Source: Roseimicrobium sp. ORNL1 (GTDB taxonomy: Bacteria > Verrucomicrobiota > Verrucomicrobiia > Verrucomicrobiales > Verrucomicrobiaceae). From it: a stretch of 64,000 nucleotides of DNA. The position numbers were made by a program, and so were the translations under genes. The notes beneath the pieces were generated by a model, which was not told the origin of the DNA, did not search any database, and saw only the letters and a list, made by a program, of their open reading frames with translations. The stretch lies in the NCBI RefSeq assembly GCF_011044495.1, contig NZ_CP049143.1, positions 2,604,001 to 2,668,000 on the forward strand. Reading direction: 5' to 3'. This document shows, piece after piece, positions 17,669 to 26,770 of the stretch; within the stretch, counting starts at the first letter, position 1, and each line of letters begins with the position of its first letter.

Positions 17669-18193
17669 ATGTCCCGCCGCACAAAGCTCATCCTCCTCGG
17701 CATCTTCCTTCTGCTGCTCGCCATTCCGGTGTGGCACGTGGGGAGCAACTGGAATCCTCCGAGCCCGCTGCGCTTTCGTCTCGTGAGCCGGGACACCCCG
17801 TCGGAGATCGACGGTATTTGGAGCGAATGGGTGGAAGTTGAAGCGTTCAATACCAGCTCCGCTCCGAGATATATCGAGATGGTGACGTTGAAGCGTGTCA
17901 AAGGTCCTGACAACTCGTTCGACCCGTTTGTGCCGAGTATCATCTCCAGCGGCACGGTGATACCTGCGGGCGGCACCGTGCGCGGTGGCGGCTCACTGTC
18001 GGTGTCAAAGGAAGGCTCCACCGAACCTGATACTTTGGAAATTGTCTATTTCCAGGCATCCACCGTCCGTCATCAGGCGCTAGAGGGGTACTATTCGTTT
18101 TTGGCACGCCTGCCTGAACCTCTCCAGGAGCTTCTCTCGTGGTCCTCCGTCTGCACCGAGTCCAAAGCGCCCCTTGAGGAATCACCTCCCTGA
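17669..18193 (+). CDS. Array protein 16 (VGSNW subgroup)
   Basis: This 174 aa protein has junction GSNWNPPSPLRFRLVSRD, core VEAFNTSSAPRYIE, turn VIPAGGTVRGG, strand VYFQASTVRHQAL and tail APLEESPP. It starts 52 bp after array protein 15 in a pyrimidine-rich leader. The spacer after it repeats the one after proteins 13 and 14. Confidence 0.92.
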   Translation: MSRRTKLILLGIFLLLLAIPVWHVGSNWNPPSPLRFRLVSRDTPSEIDGIWSEWVEVEAFNTSSAPRYIEMVTLKRVKGPDNSFDPFVPSIISSGTVIPAGGTVRGGGSLSVSKEGSTEPDTLEIVYFQASTVRHQALEGYYSFLARLPEPLQELLSWSSVCTESKAPLEESPP

Positions 18194-18309
18194 GATCTCA
18201 GCGCATCTCATCTCATCTGCCCCAGCACTTCCCTCCGGGCAGAGGAGTACCACCTCCCGCGTCCCGGTCCTGACATCACCAATCACCAATCAAAAATCAT
18301 CGATAACTG

Positions 18310-18873
18310 ATGTCCCGCCGCACGAAGCTCATCATCACCGCCCTCTTCCTCGTGCTGCTCGCCATCCCTGTGGTGTATGCCGTCCTCACGTGGCGCCCAC
18401 AGAATCCCCTGCGCTTTCGCCAGTTGGGTGAGAGCGTCCTGAGGGATGAGACTGGAAAGGTATACTATAGTAGGAAGCTTCTGGAGGTGCGGAACATCAG
18501 CGTCGCCCCCGTGCTGTGCCTGTCGGGCACATATTCCTGGGAGTCGCCGGAAGGGGAGGGGACATTCTTTGCCTCATGGAGTCTGGGCGGAAGCACCATC
18601 GAGGAGCGTTTCATCCCACCTGGTGGCGCCATCCAGATAGAGTTGGACCCTCCAAACCTCATGCCCGCAGAGTACAGCAAGCATCGGCAAGCAGGAGAGC
18701 AGCGCTCCGGGGAGGGGAGAGTCCATTACCGGTGGGGCTCCCGCGTGCAAGCATCGACTTCAAGTGCGTGTCTCTGGATTAGCGAGAAGCTTCCGGAAAG
18801 CATGTGGAACCTTGTGCCCCATCTGGATCCGTTCGAAGACGAAATCGATATGGATCTCTCGCCGCCACCCTAA
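18310..18873 (+). CDS. Array protein 17
   Basis: This 187 aa protein has junction TWRPQNPLRFRQLGE, core LEVRNISVAPVLCLSG, turn IPPGGAIQIELD and strand YRWGSRVQASTSSACLW. The tail EIDMDLSPPP lacks PLE. Its ectodomain is close to array protein 36 (same GGAIQVE and QASTSGACIW), 18 kb away, showing non-adjacent relatives. Confidence 0.93.
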   Translation: MSRRTKLIITALFLVLLAIPVVYAVLTWRPQNPLRFRQLGESVLRDETGKVYYSRKLLEVRNISVAPVLCLSGTYSWESPEGEGTFFASWSLGGSTIEERFIPPGGAIQIELDPPNLMPAEYSKHRQAGEQRSGEGRVHYRWGSRVQASTSSACLWISEKLPESMWNLVPHLDPFEDEIDMDLSPPP

Positions 18874-18929
18874 GCAAGTCACCCTGCCGCCTGCCAACCG
18901 TATTCCAAATCCTAAATCATCAATAGCGC

Positions 18930-19484
18930 ATGTCCCGCCGCGCGAAGTTCCTGCTCCTGACGCCGCTCTTCCTCCTGCTGGGCATCGTGGTGGTATACGT
19001 CTTCGTAAGCTGGCATCCCGCGAACCCGCTCCGCTTCCGGGTGGTGGATGCGTCACTGCCCTCGCTCTGGCAGTATCACGAGGATACACAGATCACCGTC
19101 GCCGTGGAGAACGTGACCTCCACGCCCATCTACCTGCGATACCTCACCCTGCCGAGTCCCCCGTGGGTGCCCGGCACGAGGAAGGTGTGCGGCTCCGTCG
19201 TCTCCAGAGAGCAGCATCGCCATCGTGTCGGAGCGCAGGGGAATTACCTCTTGGTGCCCGCGCACAGCACCATTCATGTAGCCGGCCTTGTCATGAATGA
19301 ACGGCTTGAGGATGCCAGAGCCGGTCGATTGCGCGCCAGCTACACGTGGATGTCCCGTCTCAAATACCGTTGCAGCACCTTCTCGGAATGGTGTGGGCGC
19401 CGGGTACCTCAGAAGCTGTCCCGCTACCTGCCCCGGCCCTCCCACGGTGTGGATGAGTGCCCACTCGAAGCCACAGTACCCTGA
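18930..19484 (+). CDS. Array protein 18
   Basis: This 184 aa protein has tip MSRRAKF, junction SWHPANPLRFRV, core VAVENVTSTPIYLRY, turn LVPAHSTIHVAG, strand YTWMSRLKYRCS and tail DECPLEATVP. A short AATCCTAAATCATC heptad-like leader precedes the start. Confidence 0.92.
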   Translation: MSRRAKFLLLTPLFLLLGIVVVYVFVSWHPANPLRFRVVDASLPSLWQYHEDTQITVAVENVTSTPIYLRYLTLPSPPWVPGTRKVCGSVVSREQHRHRVGAQGNYLLVPAHSTIHVAGLVMNERLEDARAGRLRASYTWMSRLKYRCSTFSEWCGRRVPQKLSRYLPRPSHGVDECPLEATVP

Positions 19485-19955
19485 GCGCGGGTTCATGTAG
19501 GGGTGTTTGGCTAACACAGAGATGAAGCAAAGCAGAACGTCTCGTGATGGGAGTGCCCCTGGCGGCGGGGACATGACTCTGCAACGAGCCACCTTGCGCG
19601 AAGCGCCTTGGAGTGCGTGTGCGAAGCACCGCTTTGGTGGGAAGCTTTGAGGTGCGGAGCTTCCTGCAGGCAGGCTTGCGTTGGGTGGTTCCGCATCACG
19701 AGAACGTATCGACCCGCCGCCGCCGCTTGGGGTCATGGATAGATCCTGCGTCATCCACCTCGCGGTATTTCCTCCCAAAGCGGTGCTTCGCACGCGCACT
19801 CCAAGGCGCTACGCGCAAGGTGGAGCCCGTTCATGAACGCTCCTGGCCGTTCGTGTCGGACACGTCACGAGACGTTTCGATAGCGTTCTGTTAGCACCCC
19901 AGCGCGTATTCGTTTCGGCGGTGACAAGCAACCTTGCAGGTGTTAGATCCCGCCC
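19485..19955. other. Array spacer with inverted repeat R2
   Basis: No gene is seen. R2 occupies 19589-19822. The remainder shows nothing recognisable apart from a leader shared with 20350-20403. Confidence 0.55.
19589..19822. repeat. Inverted-repeat element R2
   Basis: The left arm (CACCTTGCGCGAAGCGCCTT and GCGAAGCACCGCTTTGG, 19589-19640) is answered by the inverse right arm at 19774-19822. The element is about 234 bp with 50-bp arms. The same design recurs at 22166-22396, 23933-24168 and 59145-59355. Confidence 0.8.
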
Positions 19956-20249
19956 ATGGGTGCAAATCGTTCCGGCAGGTCTCAGATGTTGGTGTGGATA
20001 TTCGTGCTCGTGCCCGTGTTGTATATCTCAAGCGTCCCCTTCGTGAGGTTTGCCGCACTCCAGCCAGAGTGGAGAACCTACCCTCCCGGGAAAACCGGAG
20101 GGCCGGTCAGCGCATGGCATTATCGAGGGGCTGCACCACCTTGGGTCAAGGTCTACACCGCGCCTTACGAATTGTTCAGGCTCATACCCCCGCTCGACCG
20201 TCCGCTGTACGCTTATCAAAGCTGGTGCTGGGATCTCCTGGGACGCTGA
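19956..20249 (+). CDS. Small membrane protein, second family, copy 1
   Basis: This 97 aa protein has one N-terminal membrane segment (LVWIFVLVPVLYIS) followed by SVPFVRFAAL. The short outer part has WHYRG, YTAPYELF, PPLDRPLYAYQ and a Trp-rich end. It aligns with 20404-20706, 25900-26238 and 59599-59889. Its leader (GGTGACAAGCAACC, GCCCATG) matches that of the next gene, so the two are a tandem duplicate. Confidence 0.85.
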   Translation: MGANRSGRSQMLVWIFVLVPVLYISSVPFVRFAALQPEWRTYPPGKTGGPVSAWHYRGAAPPWVKVYTAPYELFRLIPPLDRPLYAYQSWCWDLLGR

Positions 20250-20403
20250 GCAAGCGCTCCACTCAACATACGGCACCTCCACCCTTTCCCCGGGGCATGA
20301 CAGGCAAGCCATGAACCAGCCGCAGTGCTCACGTGCGGGACGTGCTGCCATTTGAATCGATCCGCCCGGTGACAAGCAACCGTCTGGGTGTAAACTCACG
20401 CCC

Positions 20404-20706
20404 ATGCGTGCAGGACGTTTAGGCAAGCCCCATCTGTTGGTGGGGGCTCTTGTACTCTTTGTGGTGATTCCCGTGCTCTATTTTTTGAGCGTCCCACCCC
20501 TGAAGTTTGCCGTGGTCAAACCAGAGCGGGTAATCCTTCCTTTCAAAAATACCGGGAAGACCGTGAGAGCATGGCATTATCGGGGAACGGAACCAGATTG
20601 GCTCAAAGCCTATGCCACGCCTTATGATTGGCTGAAGATCCGGCCCCCGCTTGGCCGTGTGCTGTACGCCTACCATAACTGGTGGTGGAAGACGCTGGCA
20701 CGTTGA
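20404..20706 (+). CDS. Small membrane protein, second family, copy 2
   Basis: This 100 aa protein has anchor LLVGALVLFVVIPVLYFL, then SVPPLKFAVV, WHYRGTEPDWLKAYATPYDWL, PPLGRVLYAYHNWWW and a basic end. The conserved signature is Y-x-x-P-Y-x-W, PPL-x-R, then Y-x-x-W-W. The function is unknown. It lies between array proteins 18 and 19. Confidence 0.87.
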   Translation: MRAGRLGKPHLLVGALVLFVVIPVLYFLSVPPLKFAVVKPERVILPFKNTGKTVRAWHYRGTEPDWLKAYATPYDWLKIRPPLGRVLYAYHNWWWKTLAR

Positions 20707-20812
20707 GCAACAATCGGCTCCACTCAATCCACCCTGTGCCTTCACCCATCTCACGGAGCAACCGAATCCACTCTGTGCCTGTTGCCTGTCACCACCCTCG
20801 TCCCTCCTCCCC

Positions 20813-21400
20813 ATGTTTCCTCGCATCCGGCACTTGCTCCTCGTTCTCTTCCTGGGGTTGTTATTTATTCCCCTGGCGTATGTGGCGCTCACGTGGAGCC
20901 CTCCGAATCCCCTCCGCTTCCGCGTGGCCGGCTATGGCTATGAAGCGCCGTCTCGTGAGGGGCAGTTTCGCGTCTCTGGAAAGCTGAACATGATCGTGGA
21001 GAACACGAGCAGCGCCCCTGTGAAGCTCTTCTTCGCTGTCTTGACGGAGCCGGGCAACCCAGCCAGGGGCATCGTCGACCCCTTTGGCCCTCATTGGACT
21101 GTAGCCATGCCCCACCATCCCACCAGCATGATCATCCCTCCGCACACCTCCCTTCCGTGCTTTAGCATCGTGCCCGAGGACGACTATCCGGCATCTGCCC
21201 TTGAGAAAATCGAACTGTCCTATCACTGGATATCTACTACTCGAGCCAAGGTGAGTGAGGTCCGCGAATGGTTGTTCTTCCATGCCCCTGCATTCGTGAG
21301 GCCCCATATCACAATGGACTGGCCCTCGAGCAATGTAGACACCACCCCACTGCAGCCCGCGCTTCCCGGCCAGAGCCAACCTCAGAGCCGTGGCGGCTGA
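20813..21400 (+). CDS. Array protein 19
   Basis: This 195 aa protein has the divergent tip MFPRIRHL. The junction is TWSPPNPLRFRV, the core MIVENTSSAPVKLFF, the turn IIPPHTSLPCF, the strand YHWISTTRAKVSE and the tail TTPLQPALPG. It is very close to array protein 20 in the ectodomain, but the tip is closer to MSRR there. The upstream longer frame is spacer. Confidence 0.9.
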   Translation: MFPRIRHLLLVLFLGLLFIPLAYVALTWSPPNPLRFRVAGYGYEAPSREGQFRVSGKLNMIVENTSSAPVKLFFAVLTEPGNPARGIVDPFGPHWTVAMPHHPTSMIIPPHTSLPCFSIVPEDDYPASALEKIELSYHWISTTRAKVSEVREWLFFHAPAFVRPHITMDWPSSNVDTTPLQPALPGQSQPQSRGG

Positions 21401-21550
21401 TATCTTGCCTGGAGTCATCTGGTTCGTTGGGCAACATTCGCCTCAGCTCAATCCACCTTGTGACGCACCCATCTCATAGAGAGAAAGAAAAGAACCCACT
21501 CTGTGCCTTTTCCTGTTGCCTCTCTCCCTTCCTCCGTTCGTTCTCAGCCC

Positions 21551-22114
21551 ATGTCTCGCCGCGTAAAGCTCATCATCACCGCGCTCTTCCTCGTGCTGCT
21601 GGCCATCCCCACAGTGTATGTCATCCTCACCTGGAGCCCTCCGAATCCCCTCCGCTTCCGCTTGGTCGGCTATGAAGATCCGTCTCGTAAGGGGCAGTTT
21701 CGCGACTCTGGAAAGCTGAACATGATTGTGGAGAATACCAGCAGCGTCCCTGTGTATGTCGTATGGGCAACCATGAAGAGGGCGGGCAACCCAGATAGCG
21801 TGGCCGACCCCTTTAGCCAACTTAGGGAAGTATACGGACCCGATGACAGCGACAGCATGATCATCCCTCCCCACACCTCCCTCCCATGCTTTTGCCCCGT
21901 GCTCCAGGACGAGTATCCGGCATCCGCCTTTGAGAATATCGAACTGTTCTACGGCTGGATGTCTGCCAATCGAGTCAAGGCAAGTCAGGCTCGCATTTGG
22001 TTGTTTTTACGTGTCCCTGAATTCGTGAGGCCCTGCATCCCGATAAACTGGCCCACGCACGACCAGGATACTACTCCACTCCTGCCTGCCCTCTCCGCTC
22101 GCAGCTCCCCCTGA
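21551..22114 (+). CDS. Array protein 20
   Basis: This 187 aa protein has tip MSRRVKL, junction TWSPPNPLRFRLVGYED, core MIVENTSSVPVYVVW, turn IIPPHTSLPCF, strand YGWMSANRVKASQ and tail TTPLLPALSA. The spacer before it (CTCAATCCACC, CTGTTGCCTC) repeats the one before array protein 19, so gene and leader were duplicated together. Confidence 0.92.
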   Translation: MSRRVKLIITALFLVLLAIPTVYVILTWSPPNPLRFRLVGYEDPSRKGQFRDSGKLNMIVENTSSVPVYVVWATMKRAGNPDSVADPFSQLREVYGPDDSDSMIIPPHTSLPCFCPVLQDEYPASAFENIELFYGWMSANRVKASQARIWLFLRVPEFVRPCIPINWPTHDQDTTPLLPALSARSSP

Positions 22115-22165
22115 GTCGTCCCGGGAGATGAATCACGCTTGTTTCACGGAGTCGTCCCCGCCATG

Positions 22166-22396
22166 CACCACCTTGCGCGAAGCGCCTTGGAGTGCGGTGC
22201 GAAGCACCGCTTTGGCGTGTGAGGTTGCGAGCATGGTGACGCTGGCTTTATCGCAAAGCCCAGAGCGGGGCAGCACGGTGCACGACTTGAAGGTGATGCC
22301 AATTTCGTGGCGTGGTCACCATCATGCTCCGCACTTCGAGCTCCCCACCAAGGGGGTGCTTCGCACACGCACTCCAGGGCGCTTCGCGCAAGGTGG
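22166..22396. repeat. Inverted-repeat element R2
   Basis: Arms CACCTTGCGCGAAGCGCCTT and its inverse GCGCTTCGCGCAAGGTGG bound about 230 bp that fill most of the 22115-22486 spacer. Confidence 0.8.
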
Positions 22397-22486
22397 CACG
22401 TGCAGGGGCAGAACTCATCTCCGTGAAAAGCTCGCTGATTTCTTGCATGGAGCCTGCACCTGCCCTCCTTTCCTCCCTCCTCACAC

Positions 22487-23029
22487 ATGTCTCGCCGCAT
22501 AAAGATCATCATCACCGCCCTCTTCCTGGTGCTGCTCGCCATTCCGGCGGTGCATATCACCCTCACGTGGCGACCGGAGAATCCGCTGCGCTTTCATGTG
22601 GTGGGTGAGCGCATCGAGCAGATGCAACACTACAAAGAGAAGATTCGAGTCCTCACCCTCGAAGTGGAGAACACCGCCGCCACCAGCATCGTGCTGGGCT
22701 ACGGCTACGTGGAGCCCGCGGGCGAGCAGGATAGGCCGAGAATGCTGGGCATGCTCGGTTGCTTGATCAACGCAAAGGGAAGATACGATCTCCCCGTGAC
22801 CGTCGGCGCCCGGCAGACTGTTCCTTGCGAGCTGATGTTTGAAGAAGACGTGCCTCACGATACCCCGCTGAAAGACGTGGTGGTGGGCTACAGCTGGCGC
22901 TCTACCTCCTTGAAGCGGGTGCAGGATTTCTCACGATGGCTGCATGAGCACCTGCCAGAAAGCATCCACAGGCACGTACCGTTTCCCCGGACACCGATGG
23001 ATGTGCAGCCGCTTCGTCCGCGCTCATGA
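22487..23029 (+). CDS. Array protein 21
   Basis: This 180 aa protein has junction TWRPENPLRFHVVGE, core LEVENTAATSIVLGY, turn VGARQTVPCEL, strand YSWRSTSLKRVQD and tail DVQPLRPRS. The Ser of the usual NTS is Ala. There are no heptads upstream; R2 precedes it. Confidence 0.9.
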   Translation: MSRRIKIIITALFLVLLAIPAVHITLTWRPENPLRFHVVGERIEQMQHYKEKIRVLTLEVENTAATSIVLGYGYVEPAGEQDRPRMLGMLGCLINAKGRYDLPVTVGARQTVPCELMFEEDVPHDTPLKDVVVGYSWRSTSLKRVQDFSRWLHEHLPESIHRHVPFPRTPMDVQPLRPRS

Positions 23030-23175
23030 CACCAGGCACACGTCCCATCGAGCAAGGGGGAGGGCAGTGGCCGGTGAGAGCAGCCCCGGCCTTTTGCTGA
23101 ATCTTTCTTTTGTTGCAAGGTTCCAGTGAATCAGGTTGTAATGGGCCCACGAGGTACGTGCCCCTCATCCCAGCC

Positions 23176-23856
23176 ATGAATGCCCACTCCTCCTCCACCG
23201 CCGCTTCACGCCGCGCGAGCCAGCCTTCCTTCCGCTTCAGTGGCTACCTCTTATCTTCCATCGCCCGGCAGACACCGCTCCTGTCCCGCCGTACGAAGGT
23301 GATCCTGCTCGCCCTGGTGGGCATCCCGCTGTTGTACACCGTGCTCACCTGGGCTCCGCGCGAGCCGCTCCGCTTCCGCGTGGCCGGGCAGCACACACCC
23401 ACCAGCGGCAATGCATACACCTCTGTCGGCGTGGTGATTGAAAACACGAGCGCCACACCCGTGTGCCTGTTCAAGGCAGACCTGACTGCGGCACAGGCGT
23501 CGGATAACGGAGCAAGTCCCGAGCCCCTGCCCGCGACCACGGATGCAACCGCCCGCGTCGGTCTCTTCCATCCCATGGAGCACCCGCACAGGCAAATGTC
23601 TGACAAGCGCTCCATGGTCATCATCCCAGGCCACAGCACTCTCGAAGTCGCCGCCCTCGTCGAGCATGCCAACGTCGATGCCGCGAAGACCGGCCAACTT
23701 CACTTCCAGTATGAGTGGATGTCCGACACCCGCCGCCGCGCCTCCACCGCCCTGCACTGGCTCCGCGCGCACGTGCCCCAGTCCTTCCAGTCCAAGATTC
23801 CCGTCCTCACGGATAATCAAAACTCCTGCCCCCTGCAAGCAGCAGCGGGGTCGTGA
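23176..23856 (+). CDS. Array protein 22, altered start
   Basis: The codon that starts other members is CTG here (position 23281, giving LSRRTK). The best ATG is 35 codons upstream and adds a Ser/Ala/Arg-rich N-terminus, giving 226 aa. The anchor is VILLALVGIPLLYTVL, the junction TWAPREPLRFRV, the core VVIENTSATPVCLF, the turn IIPGHSTLEVA, the strand YEWMSDTRRRAST and the tail NSCPLQAAAGS. Initiation at CTG, use of the ATG, or a dead copy are all possible. Confidence 0.75.
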   Translation: MNAHSSSTAASRRASQPSFRFSGYLLSSIARQTPLLSRRTKVILLALVGIPLLYTVLTWAPREPLRFRVAGQHTPTSGNAYTSVGVVIENTSATPVCLFKADLTAAQASDNGASPEPLPATTDATARVGLFHPMEHPHRQMSDKRSMVIIPGHSTLEVAALVEHANVDAAKTGQLHFQYEWMSDTRRRASTALHWLRAHVPQSFQSKIPVLTDNQNSCPLQAAAGS

Positions 23857-24430
23857 GCGGTGAAACACAGGTGCACATGCATGGCTCGTGAGATCGCACT
23901 CGCGCACACGCAGTGCGCGTCCAATGGAAGTCACCACCTTGCGCGAAGCGCCTTGGAGTGCGTGTGCGAAGCACCGCTTTGGGAGGAGACGTCACGAGGT
24001 GGATGACGCAGGATCGATCCATGACTCCAATCGGAGGTCGCGGGTCGCTGCGTTCTCGTGATGCAACCTCACCCAGCGTGAGACTGCCTGCCCGAAGCTC
24101 CGCGCCAGAAAGTTTCCCACCAAAGCGGTGCTTCGCACACGCACTCCAAGGCGCTTCGCGCAAGCTGGTACCTGCATAGGAAACATTTCGTGCAACGCAC
24201 TGGACGCGTCACGAGACGTGCAAACAAATCTTCCGTGCAGCGCCCTGATCTGACGCACGTGCTGCTCCTCGCGGGAGCCGCTTCGGCATGGCTCTCCCGG
24301 TGCGGAGGCACGCGGCGATGCCAGCGTCTCCCTTGCCACTCTTATCTTCCGGCACACTCCGGAAGATACCCGTAGATTTTTGGGGCGATATAAATCATAA
24401 ATCATAAGGCATTAATCACAAACTCCCCCC
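23857..24430. other. Array spacer with R2
   Basis: No gene is seen. R2 occupies 23933-24168, and AATCATA units at 24391-24410 precede array protein 23. Confidence 0.55.
23933..24168. repeat. Inverted-repeat element R2
   Basis: Left arm 23933-23980 and right arm 24119-24168 are near-perfect inverse copies (CACCGCTTTGG and CCAAAGCGGTG). The loop resembles that of 19589-19822 in inverse orientation. Confidence 0.8.
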
Positions 24431-24982
24431 ATGCCCCGCCGCATCAAGCTCATCCTCCTGGGCGTTGTCCTCTTCCTGCTCGCCATCCCCATCTGGCATG
24501 TGGGCAGCAACTGGGCTCCAGCGGAACCTCTTCGCTTCCGGCTCATCAACCGCGAGAAACACGCCGAGTCGACCTGGCAGGCGACGGGCCATCGCATTGA
24601 AAAGGTGGAAATCGAAGTGCGCAATACCAGCACCGCGCCCAGGGCCATGCAGAGCGCGTACCTCCGCTGGTTCTCAAGGAAGAACCATGTGATCTTACCC
24701 TACCACTCGCTCCTGGACCCCTTCGCTCAGGTCCCCGTCATCCCACCTGGCGGCACCTGGTGCGGGACTTGCGAGCTCTTCCTGCCCTTGTCGGAGTCTG
24801 AAAGTGAAAATAACGACCCCGGTTATGTTCAGGTCGACTACACACATGCCTCCACGTTCCGGAGGCGGGTGTTCACGTGGTACTACTCACTCTGCGTTCG
24901 CTACTTTCCGCAGTCTCCGCGATTGCGCGCCTCGGTGAGCGAGTACACCTCGTCCACCGCCACCCTGGAGAACTTCCCCTGA
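24431..24982 (+). CDS. Array protein 23 (VGSNW subgroup)
   Basis: This 183 aa protein has tip MPRRIKL, junction GSNWAPAEPLRFRLINRE, core IEVRNTSTAPRAMQ, turn VIPPGGTWCGT and tail TATLENFP. Its nearest relative is array protein 24, which shares more than half of the residues and the same closing TATLENFP. AATCATA units lie upstream. Confidence 0.92.
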   Translation: MPRRIKLILLGVVLFLLAIPIWHVGSNWAPAEPLRFRLINREKHAESTWQATGHRIEKVEIEVRNTSTAPRAMQSAYLRWFSRKNHVILPYHSLLDPFAQVPVIPPGGTWCGTCELFLPLSESESENNDPGYVQVDYTHASTFRRRVFTWYYSLCVRYFPQSPRLRASVSEYTSSTATLENFP

Positions 24983-25254
24983 GCCACCCACAGACTGCGC
25001 TCCCCCCCAATTTGCATTTTTCATTTCTCACTTCTTATTTTTCATTTCCCTTCGTCATAAGCACGCATGCGTACACGCATAAGCACCTCCCACTCTGGGG
25101 GAATCACGCGAGAATGATGCGCGCATGACATGGAGGCACTGCCAGGGGACAAGGAGATGCCTCCTTGCCACGCCACCGATGCGGCTTTTTCGTCTGGGAG
25201 AAACGACTTGCTTCCAAACTCGCACGCATACGTCTATTCTGACACCTTTCCCCC

Positions 25255-25803
25255 ATGCCCCGCCGCATCAAGCTCATCTTCCTGGGCGTTGTCCTCTTCC
25301 TGCTCGCCATCCCCATCTGGCATGTGGGCAGCAACTGGGCGCCGGTGAATCCCCTGCGCTTCCGGGTCATCAACCGCGAGAAATACTCCGAATCGACCTG
25401 GCAGGCGATGGGCCATCGCACTGAAAAGGTGGAAATCGAAGTGCGCAATACCAGCACCGCGCCCAGAGTTCTGGAGAGCGCGATGCTCAGCTGGATGTCA
25501 GGGAAGAAAAAGGTGTTCGATCCCTTCAACGGCTTCGACGTCCTCGTTGAGAACCCCTTTGCTCAGGGCCCCGTCATCCCTCCCGGCGGTGCCTGGCGCG
25601 GGACCTGCAAACTCTTCCTGCCCTTGTCGGAGTCTGAACTTGAAAACAAGCTCGGCCACGTGCAAGTCGACTACTTCCATGCCTCCACGTTCCGGCATCG
25701 GGTGTTCAAGTGGTACCAGTCACTCTCCCTTCGCTACTTCCCGGAGTCTCCGCGATGGAGCGGGGACACCTGGTCCACCGCCACCCTGGAGAACTTCCCC
25801 TGA
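25255..25803 (+). CDS. Array protein 24 (VGSNW subgroup)
   Basis: This 182 aa protein has tip MPRRIKL, junction GSNWAPVNPLRFRVINRE, core IEVRNTSTAPRVLE, turn VIPPGGAWRGT and tail TATLENFP. It is followed, like array protein 23, by T-rich heptads (TTTGCAT and TTTTCAT types) and a CATAAGCACGCA stretch, again a gene-plus-spacer duplicate. Confidence 0.92.
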   Translation: MPRRIKLIFLGVVLFLLAIPIWHVGSNWAPVNPLRFRVINREKYSESTWQAMGHRTEKVEIEVRNTSTAPRVLESAMLSWMSGKKKVFDPFNGFDVLVENPFAQGPVIPPGGAWRGTCKLFLPLSESELENKLGHVQVDYFHASTFRHRVFKWYQSLSLRYFPESPRWSGDTWSTATLENFP

Positions 25804-25899
25804 GGCACCCACGAACTCATCGCCGCTGGCATTTGCTATTTCTCACTTCTCATTTTGCATTTCCCTTCGTCATAAGCACGCACACGCACACGCACACGC

Positions 25900-26238
25900 A
25901 TGAGCACCTCCCACTCCGCAGGTCGCACCCGCACACTCCCGTGGCTTTTGGCGTGTATCCTCCCGCTGCTCTATCTCCTGAGCATCGCCCCCGTCACCCT
26001 GCTCACCGGCGGCTCGTGGGTGGAGTATTATCGCGCCCCTTATGAGTGGGCTTATGAAAACACCCGCTTCGGCGGCTACCTGCATCGCTACGAGTTCTGG
26101 TGGAACCGCATGCTCAGCGGATTCATCTACCCCACCGAGTTCGACCCGCCCTCCGTGCCCCAGCGCCCGCCTGCCGCACGTCCCCGGGCAGGCGTGCAGG
26201 ATGGCGTGGAGCAGGGGAGCCCTGCTTTTGACAGATGA
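25900..26238 (+). CDS. Small membrane protein, second family, copy 3
   Basis: This 112 aa protein has anchor LPWLLACILPLLYLLSIAPV, then WVEYYRAPYEWAYENTRFGGYLHRYEFWW, the family signature. A Pro/Arg-rich C-terminus beyond about residue 80 is unique to it and may be spacer-derived. It starts 96 bp after array protein 24. Confidence 0.8.
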   Translation: MSTSHSAGRTRTLPWLLACILPLLYLLSIAPVTLLTGGSWVEYYRAPYEWAYENTRFGGYLHRYEFWWNRMLSGFIYPTEFDPPSVPQRPPAARPRAGVQDGVEQGSPAFDR

Positions 26239-26360
26239 TAAAGGGGCAGCGGAAGCGCGAAGCGCCTTCATCCACCGCCCAGACCATCGCCGCCTCCTGT
26301 GCCTGACGTTCCACGTGCAGCGGGGGAAGAGCTTCCCCGGTCTTGATAGGCAGATATATA

Positions 26361-26770
26361 GTGTGGTGTCAGGCAAGTTTCTTCAATTATTCTGATGCTT
26401 CTGACATGGCGCAGAACCAGTTCAGTTGGCCGAACGAACTCCTACGCCGAAGGCGTTGCACATTGTCCAGCCCCGCAGTTCGGGGTCAGCTTGCGAAGCA
26501 AGCGCCACCTTGGGTGGTTGTCATAAGCGAATCGTACGCCGAAGGTGTTCCACAAACAGCCGCTAAGGCCGGACAACATGGCTTACCGATGGACCGACTC
26601 TGTGGAACACCTTCGGCGTTCATGAATCATGATGCCGTCCCAGGGTGGCGCCCGCTTCGCGGGCTGACCCTGGGCTATGCATGTGCAACGCCTTCGGCGT
26701 GGGAGTTGCCAGGAACTCTAGCCGCATCCTGCTTCATCTTATGATTTAACAAACTTGCGTGACACCACAC
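26361..26770. mobile_element. MITE-like element, copy A
   Basis: The left end GTGTGGTGTCAGGCAAGTTT (26361-26380) matches the inverse of the right end (26751-26770) at 19 of 20 positions. The 410-bp element has no transposase. Inside, CGCCGAAGGCGTTGCAC and its inverse GTGCAACGCCTTCGGCG form a second, nested inverted pair. No target-site duplication is evident. Copy B is at 63322-63721. Confidence 0.85.
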
